A DNA stretch of 64,000 nt from Muricauda sp. MAR_2010_75 (lineage in GTDB: Bacteria > Bacteroidota > Bacteroidia > Flavobacteriales > Flavobacteriaceae): the NCBI RefSeq assembly GCF_000745185.1, contig NZ_JQNJ01000001.1, positions 1,015,501 to 1,079,500 of the forward strand. Reading direction: 5' to 3'. This document shows positions 50,692 to 58,121 of this stretch, in pieces (position 1 is the first letter of the stretch; the number at the start of each line of letters is the position of its first letter). The position numbers and the translations under genes were made by a program. The notes beneath the pieces were generated by a model. That model saw only the letters and a program-made list of their open reading frames with translations, did no database searches and was not told the DNA's origin.

Positions 50692-52953
50692 TTAAAAATT
50701 AACCGTGGCACCAATCAAGAAATTGATTCCCGCCTGTGGGTAATAGCCTGCACCTTCAATGGTGGTGATGGTTCCAGGACTGGAAAAATCATCATCGTAG
50801 GTGTAAAAATAGCCGTTGGAAATAATATCGGCATCAAAAATATTGTTCACCAAACCGGATAGGACAATACTTTTTACAAACGAGCCGGTTTCAATCACGT
50901 ATTGTACATTAAAGTCTGTTTGGGTGTAGCGGTCCAAGGTTGAATTTTCTGAATCGATGTTGCCCATGTACTGTTTTCCCACAAATTTTGACAATAGGGA
51001 CACTTGTAGGTTTTCATTGGGTTGAAACGCAAGCACGTTGCCCGCAACCACTTGGGGTGAATAGGCGATATGGGTGTTCCCCAAATCCTGAAGCTCACCA
51101 TCCCGCTGAAAAAAGAAATCGATGTTCCGGTTATCGCTCAGGGCAATGTTGGGACGAAGCCTAAACTTGTTCCCCAATCGTAGATTGGCATCCACTTCCA
51201 ATCCCAAACGGTAACTATCACCTACATTGGCACGTAAAGGTGCACCAACATCGTTGAGCTCTCCCGTTAGCACCAATTGGTCCTTGTAACGCATGTAGTA
51301 CACGTTGGTGTTCAACTGAAAATCTGGGGAAATGTAACGCCAGCCCAACTCAAAATCATTTAATTTTTCGGGTTTCGGGTTGCCGTTTTCATAGTCGTTA
51401 CGATTAGGTTCCCTATTGGCCCTGGCATAGGACAGGTAGAAATTGTTGTTCTGGTTCAAATCGAACGTAACCCCTGCTTTTGGGTTAAAAAAATTGAAGC
51501 TGTCGTCCACCAATCCGGTGTCATCACCATTGGCTTCATATCCTACACCACGATATTGCACATCACCGAAAACAGACCATTTGTTGTTCAATTGATAGTT
51601 GGCCTTGGCATACACATTAAGGTCTGTCTTTGTGGAGTTGTCATCGTAATAGCGATCTCCAATTTCACTATCACTGGCATAGCGGGCCCAAATAATTTCG
51701 CCAAAATGGTCTCCTTTATATTCATTGTAACCTCCGCCAAGAATCAGTTTTAGGTTGTCGTTATTGTACGTGGCCGAAAAAACAGTACCGTAGAAATCAT
51801 TATCCAGCCACCTTCTGCGGATCAAGTCGGTAGTGTTTACGGTTTCCCCTCCTATATCGATGGGCTCCAAGCCATAATCCGAAAAATCCTCATCTTCCTT
51901 GTACTGCTCAAAAAATCCTCGCCCTCGTGTATAATGCAAGGCTAAGTTGGTGCTCCATTCTGGACTTAAGGTTTCATTCCAATGCAATTGAAAATGATCT
52001 TGCTTGTAATTGTCGACCTCATTATCATGGAACTGTCTGTTTCCATTCTCATCAAAGTAAATCCCCGCCGAATTGTATGTACGGCCTTCTTCTTCCAACT
52101 CTTCCGGCGTTACTCCGTTCCAAGCTTGATAGGTGATTTCATGTCCGCCAAAAAGCAAGGCCTTCACCAAGGTATTTTCATCTTTATACACCCCCTGAAG
52201 GAAATACGCATCCAATTCGGATCGTGCCCTATCGATGTATCCATCTGAAGTGATTCTGGACAATCGCCCAGAAATCTCAAAATGGTCATTTAGGATTCCC
52301 GTGCTGAACTTTATGTTGTTCCTAAGGGTTTTAAAACTCCCAACGGAAGATGAAATTCTGGCATAGGCTTCTTCAGAAAAGGCATCGGTCAATAGATTTA
52401 AGCTCGCACCAAAAGCGGCAGCTCCGTTGGTGGAAGTTCCCACACCCCGTTGCAATTGCAAACTTTGGGTGGAGGAGGCAAAATCGGGCATGTTCACCCA
52501 AAAAGTTCCCTGCGATTCCGCATCATTGTAAGGAACCCCGTTGATGGTAACATTGACCCGGGTGGCATCGCTACCACGAACCCGAATACTGGTATAGCCC
52601 ACTCCGGCACCTGCATCGGAGGTGGTGACCACGGCTGGTAAAAAGTTCATTAAAATGGGAACATCTTGCCCCAGATTTCTAGGCGTGATTTCCTCCTGAT
52701 CCAAGTTGGAAAAGGTAATGGGAAACTCTTTGGTAACCCTAATGGCTTGGACCAGAACTTCGTCCAGTACCACTTTTTTTCCTTCTAAAGAATCGGTTTC
52801 TTGTTCTTGAGCGCTAACTCCAAGTGACAACCCTGACAGGGCCAATGTTGTGAGTAAAGTTTTGCGACGACGTTTACATTTTTGCGTCGGTCGCACCGTG
52901 CCGCATTTTAGTGCCGCGGTCTTGCACTGAATAATTGAATAAAGCGGTTTCAT
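50692..52953 (-). CDS. TPP-riboswitch-controlled TonB-dependent receptor
   Basis: A 753-residue outer-membrane receptor: N-terminal signal region rich in basic residues ending at VSAQ, plug domain with IRVRGSDATRVNVTINGVPYNDAESQG, and a beta-barrel ending ATVNF. The CarboxypepD_reg-like domain is absent. A TPP riboswitch lies in its leader (53055-53125), so uptake of thiamine or a thiamine precursor is the likely function; TPP-regulated receptors of this type (OMR1) are described in Bacteroidota. The long signal region (about 48 residues) leaves some doubt about the start codon. Confidence 0.9.
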   Translation of the reverse strand: MKPLYSIIQCKTAALKCGTVRPTQKCKRRRKTLLTTLALSGLSLGVSAQEQETDSLEGKKVVLDEVLVQAIRVTKEFPITFSNLDQEEITPRNLGQDVPILMNFLPAVVTTSDAGAGVGYTSIRVRGSDATRVNVTINGVPYNDAESQGTFWVNMPDFASSTQSLQLQRGVGTSTNGAAAFGASLNLLTDAFSEEAYARISSSVGSFKTLRNNIKFSTGILNDHFEISGRLSRITSDGYIDRARSELDAYFLQGVYKDENTLVKALLFGGHEITYQAWNGVTPEELEEEGRTYNSAGIYFDENGNRQFHDNEVDNYKQDHFQLHWNETLSPEWSTNLALHYTRGRGFFEQYKEDEDFSDYGLEPIDIGGETVNTTDLIRRRWLDNDFYGTVFSATYNNDNLKLILGGGYNEYKGDHFGEIIWARYASDSEIGDRYYDDNSTKTDLNVYAKANYQLNNKWSVFGDVQYRGVGYEANGDDTGLVDDSFNFFNPKAGVTFDLNQNNNFYLSYARANREPNRNDYENGNPKPEKLNDFELGWRYISPDFQLNTNVYYMRYKDQLVLTGELNDVGAPLRANVGDSYRLGLEVDANLRLGNKFRLRPNIALSDNRNIDFFFQRDGELQDLGNTHIAYSPQVVAGNVLAFQPNENLQVSLLSKFVGKQYMGNIDSENSTLDRYTQTDFNVQYVIETGSFVKSIVLSGLVNNIFDADIISNGYFYTYDDDFSSPGTITTIEGAGYYPQAGINFLIGATVNF

Positions 52954-53036
52954 CCGTAAAAATTTTACGAATAAAAGGGGTCATTATTCTTGTTGCTAAT
53001 TGATTTTTGTTTCTAAGGAAACATAGAAATTCCAAG

Positions 53037-53052
53037 ATGCGCTGCTTAGCGC
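53037..53052 (-). promoter_or_regulatory. Hairpin just after the TPP riboswitch
   Basis: TGCGCT and AGCGCA form a perfect stem around a 4-base loop directly 3' of the riboswitch aptamer on the minus strand. It could be part of the expression platform; no T-run follows, which would point to translational rather than transcriptional control. Confidence 0.45.
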
Positions 53053-53054
53053 AA

Positions 53055-53125
53055 TCCCTTGGCAGCATTACCCGCCCAGGTTCATTGGGTATAATCTCAG
53101 CCTTTTAAAAAAGCACCCCTTTGAG
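53055..53125 (-). promoter_or_regulatory. TPP (thiamine pyrophosphate) riboswitch
   Basis: Reading the minus strand, the conserved THI-element blocks occur in order: GGGGTGC (53113-53119), GGCTGAGA (53095-53102), ACCC (53087-53090), GAACCTG (about 53077-53083), GGGTAATGC (53065-53073) and AGGGA (53055-53059). This is the TPP aptamer, which represses downstream expression when TPP is bound. It lies about 100 bases before the TonB receptor start. Confidence 0.93.
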
Positions 53126-53131
53126 ATAGGG

Positions 53132-53139
53132 CAAATGTA
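53132..53139 (-). promoter_or_regulatory. -7 promoter box of the TPP-controlled receptor
   Basis: The minus strand reads TACATTTG, matching TAnnTTTG; the transcript would begin near 53126, directly at the aptamer. Confidence 0.6.
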
Positions 53140-53233
53140 AGGAGCGGCGCTCTTTTTTCATAAGAAACCTTAGAAATTAACTTTTGATAACAACTATGTG
53201 GCATACCTCAAAGCGTATATATCTTATAAACTG

Positions 53234-55714
53234 ATGACAATGGACCATAAATCCAAAGGCAAGTTTACGTTAAAGATTATAAGCAGCTATGTGGTATTAG
53301 GGGTATTGGCCCTTTTGGCCGCTGGTTTTATCTATTCTGAATTCAAGAATTACGCTGCTTCGCAAAACAAGGAAGACGATAGCCTTAAACTGGTAAAGAC
53401 CAACGTTCTATTGACCAATCTGTATGAGGCAGAAAATTTATCCAAGTTGGCACTTCAAACCAAGAAGCCAGGAGATCTTAAGGCTTATGCACAAAAAGTG
53501 GACTCCATTGATGCCCTTATTGATTCCTTAAAACCCTTGATTGATAATGTAACAGGCACTCAAGTTGCCAAGTTGGACAGCGTTCAGAAATTGCTGCAGC
53601 AAAAAGTATATAACAGCGCGGAACTTCGTAAACTAAAAGTGGAGAATGAAAATTCAGCTTCCATCGATTCCATTCTCCAAGCGTTTCACAAAATGGAAGT
53701 GGATATGGGTCGGATTACCCCCGAGACCTTTGTGCCCAATTTTGACGTGCTCTCTCCAGAAAAACAAAAGTTCATCCGAGAATATGTCGCCATTCTCAAC
53801 AAAAATATACCAGACCACAATGGCACCACCAATGCCAAAAACATTGATTCCATTCTTCAGGTCTCAAAATCCATTTTAAACAAAGCTAAGGTAGAAAATG
53901 CGGCTATTGAGCGTTCCATGTTTCAAAAAGAATTACAGATTTACAGAACCGATTTGGAACTCTCCCAGAAAATGCGAAGTATTATTTCCACATTTGAGCG
54001 GGATATTGTACAAAAGGCATTTCGAGACAACCTAAATCAACAACAAATTCTAAGGCGAAGTACCCGTTTGGCCGGAGGTGCTATTATTTTGGGACTATTG
54101 ATTGTAATTCTTTTTACGTTTCTCATTTCCCAGGATTTTTGGAAAATACAACGGTATCGGGACCAACTGGAACAGGAAAAGAAAAATTCTGAGTCCATTC
54201 TTAAAAGCCGGGAGCAGCTGATTACCACCGTGAGCCATGATTTACGAACCCCCCTGAACACCATTAGCGGTTATTCCGATTTAATGGAACATAGCGGCCT
54301 TAATGAAAAACAGCAGAAATATCTCAAAAATGTCAAATCTGCTTCGGGTTATGTGGAGAATTTGGTGAACGACCTATTGGATTTCTCAAAATTGGAAGCA
54401 GGCAAAATACATCTGGAAAGGATCCCATTTGTGCTTTCAAATCTAATTGAGGAGACAGCGCTTCATTTTAAGGAAGTCCACTCAAAAAAAGAAGTCGAGC
54501 TGCAACTGGAAATTGCGGAGGAATTGGAAAGACCCATCATCAGTGACCCCTTTCGAATCCGTCAAATCCTTACCAATATTATTGGCAATGCCTTTAAATT
54601 TACTCATGAAGGCTTCATAAAAATCCTAGCTTCCGTGGAGGAAAACAAGCAAGGTCCATGGGTGACAATAAAAGTTGAAGACACCGGCATTGGAATTGAA
54701 AAGAAAAAACAGGAATTCATTTTCAAAGAATTTACACAAGCTGAAAACAACACTACAGAGAAAAAATATGGCGGTTATGGACTGGGACTTACCATTTCCA
54801 AAAAATTGACGGCGCTTTTACATGGGAATTTGACATTGGAAAGTGAAAAGAACGTAGGGAGTACATTTACCATTTCGCTCCCTCTTGAATTTTCATCCAA
54901 GACCATCAAAAAACAAGACACTAAAAAACCGTCCTTTCAAAATCGATTATCATTGCTCATTCTGGACGATGATGAAAACATGTTGGGGTTATTGGAAGAA
55001 ATTTGCCATGTCAATCAAATTGAAGTTCAGAGTTTCTCCCATTATTCCAAGCTTATAGAAATGTCCCCAAAAGGGTATGATGCCATCTTAACCGATATTC
55101 AAATGCCCGAAATAGACGGGTTTGGGGTTTTGGAAAAATTAAAACAAAATAATGTTCCCAATTATAAAGGTCAGCCCGTGATAGCCATGACGGGCCAAAA
55201 AGTCAAGGACAAGACCCCCTATATTGAAGCCGGTTTTATGGGAGTTCTCCAAAAGCCATTTTCCAGCGAATCCTTATTGGACATACTTTCCAAAATTTAT
55301 GGATATATGGTTTCCAACACTAATGCCAACCCCTTACAAGAAACGATCCCAAAACCAAATACGAACCTATTCAATACTGAAGGCATTGCCGCTTTTTTGG
55401 AAAGCAACCACGCGGTTAGGGAAGTCCTAGAGGTTTTTATGGAAAATACCCTTAAAAACATGGAGCTCCTAACTTTGGCGGTGGAGCAAAATGATGCGGA
55501 TGAACTACGATCCATATCCCATAAAATGCTCCCGATGTTCCGACAGTTGGAAATTCATGAAATCATTCCCATCCTACAACGATTGGAACAATTGAACGGG
55601 GATGCGCAAAGTAAATCGGTTTTCTCAGATTTAGGCCAACTGAAAAAAGTCATTTCCAAACTAGAAAATGCCATAATGGAATATCTGGCTATACTTCCAG
55701 CTCGTATTGGCTGA
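53234..55714 (+). CDS. Hybrid sensor histidine kinase with REC and Hpt domains
   Basis: An 826-residue membrane phosphorelay protein: TM1 (about 17-36), a 240-residue helical extracytoplasmic domain, TM2 (about 279-298), HisKA with H335 (VSHDLRTPLNTI), HATPase with DTGIGIEKKKQ and GGYGLGLTI, a receiver with D621 (LTDIQMPEIDG), and an Hpt domain with H763 (SISHKMLPM). The start is uncertain: ATG 53234 or 53240. It is convergent with an NtrC-type activator, overlapping by 26 bases; the Hpt histidine could pass phosphate to that activator. Confidence 0.92.
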   Translation: MTMDHKSKGKFTLKIISSYVVLGVLALLAAGFIYSEFKNYAASQNKEDDSLKLVKTNVLLTNLYEAENLSKLALQTKKPGDLKAYAQKVDSIDALIDSLKPLIDNVTGTQVAKLDSVQKLLQQKVYNSAELRKLKVENENSASIDSILQAFHKMEVDMGRITPETFVPNFDVLSPEKQKFIREYVAILNKNIPDHNGTTNAKNIDSILQVSKSILNKAKVENAAIERSMFQKELQIYRTDLELSQKMRSIISTFERDIVQKAFRDNLNQQQILRRSTRLAGGAIILGLLIVILFTFLISQDFWKIQRYRDQLEQEKKNSESILKSREQLITTVSHDLRTPLNTISGYSDLMEHSGLNEKQQKYLKNVKSASGYVENLVNDLLDFSKLEAGKIHLERIPFVLSNLIEETALHFKEVHSKKEVELQLEIAEELERPIISDPFRIRQILTNIIGNAFKFTHEGFIKILASVEENKQGPWVTIKVEDTGIGIEKKKQEFIFKEFTQAENNTTEKKYGGYGLGLTISKKLTALLHGNLTLESEKNVGSTFTISLPLEFSSKTIKKQDTKKPSFQNRLSLLILDDDENMLGLLEEICHVNQIEVQSFSHYSKLIEMSPKGYDAILTDIQMPEIDGFGVLEKLKQNNVPNYKGQPVIAMTGQKVKDKTPYIEAGFMGVLQKPFSSESLLDILSKIYGYMVSNTNANPLQETIPKPNTNLFNTEGIAAFLESNHAVREVLEVFMENTLKNMELLTLAVEQNDADELRSISHKMLPMFRQLEIHEIIPILQRLEQLNGDAQSKSVFSDLGQLKKVISKLENAIMEYLAILPARIG

Positions 55715-57023
55715 TTTTATTGTAGAGGGTCTTACGGGTCATTTCAAGCAGTTTGGCCGCCTTGGTCTTGTTAAAGTTGGTTTGTTTCAGTGCATTCAGA
55801 ATCCGTTCTTTTTCATATTCCGATTTTGAAAAATTTGATGCTGATGATTCTCCGGTTCCATTGACCACCACATCAGGAACTGACTGTACCATAACCGTAT
55901 CGCCTTCCGTAAACAAAACCGCACGTTTTATCATGTTTTTCATTTCCCGGAGATTCCCCGGCCATGTATATTTTTGAAACAGCTGTTTTACCTCCTCTGA
56001 AAATCCCATGACTTCTTTCTCCAACTCCACATTGGATTTGTCCAAAAAATAATTGGCAAATAGCATAATATCCTCTGCCCGCTCTTTTAAGGAAGGTACC
56101 TCAATTGAAAACTCGTTCAGCCGGTGGTAGAGATCCTCCCTAAAATCACCTTTCTCTGAAGCTTTTAGTAAATTTTCATTGGTGGCTGCTATAATTCGAA
56201 GGTCTAAATGGATTTCCTTGGTGCTCCCTACCCGCTTTATTTTGCGCTCCTGAATGGCACGGAGCAGTTGAATTTGATGTTCATACGAAAGATTTCCCAC
56301 CTCATCCAAAAAAAGGGTTCCTCCATTTGCGGCTTCAAAATGCCCAATTTTGTCCTCAATAGCCCCAGTAAAACTGCCTTTAACATGACCGAAAAACTCA
56401 CTGGTGGCAATTTCTTTGGGAATGGCACCACAATCCACGGCAACAAATTTTTGACCCTCCCGTTTACTGGCCGTATGAATGGCCTTGGCCGTGACTTCTT
56501 TACCTGTTCCGCTTTCCCCGGTCAATAAAACCGACATATTGGTGGGGGCCACCAGTTGTATGTATTGTTGTAATTTTTTTGATTTCTCACTCTTCCCGAC
56601 CAAAAAATGGGTTTGTCGCTCCTCTTTTTGAATCTCCTTCTTCTCTTTTGGTTTGGACGTTGGTTTGGTCTCAAGGGCGTTTTCAATGACCGATAAAATT
56701 TCCTCTGGGGTGAAGGGCTTGGAAATATAATCAAACGCACCTTTTTTCATGGCGTTGACAGCCGTTTTCACTTCAGCATAGCCCGTCATTAAAATCACTT
56801 GAGTTTTGGAAGATTCTGCCTTAATTTGGGATAATAGTGTGACACCATTTCCTTTGGGAAGCCTAACATCGGAAAGGATGACATCAAAGACTGAATCGTT
56901 CAATTTTTCCTCGGCCTCTTTTATGGAATAGCTTGTGGAGACCTCATAATTATGCCTGGTCAAAAACTTTTGCAGCATTTGACAAAAGGAAGTGTCGTCT
57001 TCAATGATTAAGATTTTGGGCAT
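55689..57023 (-). CDS. Sigma-54-dependent response regulator (NtrC family)
   Basis: A 444-residue activator: receiver with DD at 9-10 and D52 (ILSDVRLPKGNG), a central AAA+ domain with Walker A GESGTGKE, the sigma-54-contact loop GSFTGA, Walker B GGTLFLDEVG, and a Fis-type HTH at the C-terminus (FNKTKAAKLLEMTRKTLYNKI). It requires RpoN and binds enhancers about 100-150 bases upstream of -24/-12 promoters. ATG 57021-57023 starts the receiver; the frame is open 23 codons further. It is next to a gene with a good -24/-12 match. Confidence 0.94.
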   Translation of the reverse strand: MPKILIIEDDTSFCQMLQKFLTRHNYEVSTSYSIKEAEEKLNDSVFDVILSDVRLPKGNGVTLLSQIKAESSKTQVILMTGYAEVKTAVNAMKKGAFDYISKPFTPEEILSVIENALETKPTSKPKEKKEIQKEERQTHFLVGKSEKSKKLQQYIQLVAPTNMSVLLTGESGTGKEVTAKAIHTASKREGQKFVAVDCGAIPKEIATSEFFGHVKGSFTGAIEDKIGHFEAANGGTLFLDEVGNLSYEHQIQLLRAIQERKIKRVGSTKEIHLDLRIIAATNENLLKASEKGDFREDLYHRLNEFSIEVPSLKERAEDIMLFANYFLDKSNVELEKEVMGFSEEVKQLFQKYTWPGNLREMKNMIKRAVLFTEGDTVMVQSVPDVVVNGTGESSASNFSKSEYEKERILNALKQTNFNKTKAAKLLEMTRKTLYNKISQYELEV

Positions 57024-57095
57024 AATCGTGTCAGTATCTAATATACGATGCCAACACATTTTGAGACTCCCATAATTTGATAAAATTATCACAAA

Positions 57096-57123
57096 AGAAA
57101 GGGCTGCAAAAGCAGCCCTTTCT
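57096..57123 (-). terminator. Terminator after the PepSY-like gene
   Basis: AGAAAGGGCTGC and GCAGCCCTTTCT form a perfect 12-bp stem around AAAA, followed on the minus strand by TTTG. It separates the PepSY-like gene from the activator gene. Confidence 0.8.
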
Positions 57124-57161
57124 AAACCAAACTAACTAACCTAACACGGTATCGAAAACTA

Positions 57162-57464
57162 TTACATTTCAATCCAGTTTCCTTCGGCATCAGCATATAC
57201 GGTACCTTTGGTGCCATCCTCCAAGGACAATTCCAATTTGTACTGGTCTTGATCGTTTTTGTATGCTTTGTCAACTGTGGCAGTGGGGTAATTTTGTGCC
57301 ACGGCTGATGTCACGGCCTCAGGAAGGTCAGAAACACTGATTTCCTCAAAATCTCCAACGGTGATTACGGTTGCTTTATCTTCATCCAACTCTGGAGTGT
57401 CTACATTGGCAAAGGCTGTGAATCCAACAAAAGATAGTACGGTTGCTAAAACTAGATTTTTCAT
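57162..57464 (-). CDS. Secreted PepSY-like small protein under a sigma-54-type promoter
   Basis: A 100-residue exported protein: signal peptide ending near AFAN, an acidic N-terminal part, then a single PepSY-like domain (about 38-100) with the two conserved halves LPEAVTSAVAQNYPTATV and YKLELSLEDGTKGTVYADAEGNWIEM. The family (PF11396-like, beta-lactamase-inhibitor fold) is secreted and of unknown function in Bacteroidota. A -24/-12-like element lies 38 bases upstream, and the NtrC-family activator gene follows downstream, so it is a likely target of that regulator. Confidence 0.82.
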   Translation of the reverse strand: MKNLVLATVLSFVGFTAFANVDTPELDEDKATVITVGDFEEISVSDLPEAVTSAVAQNYPTATVDKAYKNDQDQYKLELSLEDGTKGTVYADAEGNWIEM

Positions 57465-57501
57465 GGTATATGATTTTAATTGTTAAACTTGACTATCTAC
57501 A

Positions 57502-57517
57502 TGAAAAACCAGTGCCA
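57502..57517 (-). promoter_or_regulatory. Candidate sigma-54 (-24/-12) promoter
   Basis: The minus strand reads TGGCACTGGTTTTTCA. Against the consensus TGGCACGN4TTGCA it matches the whole -24 block and TT..CA of the -12 block, with spacing GG-N10-TC in place of GC. Transcription would start near 57490, about 26 bases before the PepSY-like ATG. Confidence 0.6.
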
Positions 57518-57592
57518 AGATTTTCCATAAGGCTAAGAATAATTTAACCTCCTAAAAACATGTCTATTAGGAAGTAAAGTGATTTTTACAGA

Positions 57593-57641
57593 CTGTGTAA
57601 AACTGTATAGAAAATCTTTAAACTGTATATTTTTTACACAG
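57593..57641. promoter_or_regulatory. Inverted repeat at enhancer distance
   Basis: CTGTGTAAAA (57593-57602) is repeated inverted as TTTTACACAG (57632-57641), with further CTGTATA copies inside. It lies about 100-150 bases upstream of the predicted sigma-54 start, where NtrC-type activators bind. Confidence 0.5.
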
Positions 57642-57665
57642 GAAAGGCTGCCGAAGCAGCCTTTC
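57642..57665 (-). terminator. Hairpin after the 44-residue membrane protein gene
   Basis: GAAAGGCTGC and GCAGCCTTTC form a perfect 10-bp stem around CGAA, 73 bases after the small gene. There is no T-run, so termination may be weak. The stem resembles the one at 57096-57123. Confidence 0.5.
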
Positions 57666-57737
57666 AATGCCAACATCATAATCCCAAGGAAAAGACTATG
57701 AACGAGATTGGCATAGTGGAAAATGCATGGTCAGTGT

Positions 57738-57872
57738 TTATTGCATAGCATCATCCTGGTTTTTTTGTTGATCCTTATTCTTGTTGAATTTATTTTTCGC
57801 ATAAGATGCCAAAAGGTAGATTACCATAGCCATTGCAATTAAATTAAGGAATAGAATTACTTTATATATCAT
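57738..57872 (-). CDS. Small membrane protein, 44 residues, hypothetical
   Basis: A short frame from ATG 57870-57872 to TAA 57738-57740. The product has one clean membrane segment at about residues 4-24 (VILFLNLIAMAMVIYLLASY) followed by a polar tail rich in Lys, Asn, Gln and Asp, so it would be anchored with the tail probably in the cytoplasm. I do not recognise the family. It lies between the PepSY-like gene and a candidate small-RNA/operator region, in the same orientation as both, and is followed by a hairpin. Whether it is translated is inferred from its composition only. Confidence 0.55.
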   Translation of the reverse strand: MIYKVILFLNLIAMAMVIYLLASYAKNKFNKNKDQQKNQDDAMQ

Positions 57873-57914
57873 GGTGCTTTGGTGCCATTATCGTTTAAGC
57901 CCTATTGGTAAAAG

Positions 57915-57937
57915 AAAGCCGTACATGGTGCACGGCC
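57915..57937 (-). terminator. Terminator-like hairpin of an unassigned transcript
   Basis: GCCGT and ACGGC pair around a 9-base loop; on the minus strand TTTCTTTT follows. No coding region precedes it on that strand for 180 bases, which suggests that a short non-coding RNA or leader ends here. Confidence 0.45.
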
Positions 57938-57993
57938 TCCTAACCAAATCAACCAACCTAATCTGAATAATCACAAGGATTATCCATCGCTTG

Positions 57994-58016
57994 TCCTATT
58001 GCAAGTTGCAATAGGA
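57994..58016. repeat. Perfect 23-bp dyad (TCCTATTGCAA / TTGCAATAGGA)
   Basis: Eleven bases on each side of a single central G are exactly inverted. It may be an operator for a dimeric regulator or, in RNA, a hairpin of 8 bp with a 7-base loop. It lies in the gene-free part 57873-58121, where I otherwise see only the terminator hairpins described. Confidence 0.7.
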
Positions 58017-58071
58017 TGGTCTGTTACTTCTTTTGACACTAATTTTTTGGAAAGGTCACATGGGGAACAAA

Positions 58072-58100
58072 AAAATCCGCCTTTTTAAAGAGCGGATTTT
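58072..58100 (-). terminator. Terminator of the kinase-DUF4301 gene
   Basis: AAAATCCGC and GCGGATTTT pair around an 11-base loop, followed on the minus strand by a T-run (TTTTTTTG). Confidence 0.8.
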
Positions 58101-58121
58101 AACTAATTGTTTTTAAGTATT

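Noticed and set aside
52874..53068. A 64-residue open frame across the TPP riboswitch
   Set aside because: Its start codon is the ATG inside the conserved GGGTAATGC block of the aptamer and the product has no recognisable features; it also overlaps the receptor gene in another frame.
57878..57893. A second TGGCAC element as a sigma-54 promoter for the 44-residue gene
   Set aside because: The -12 half does not match (GG-N10-CC) and transcription would start after the ATG.
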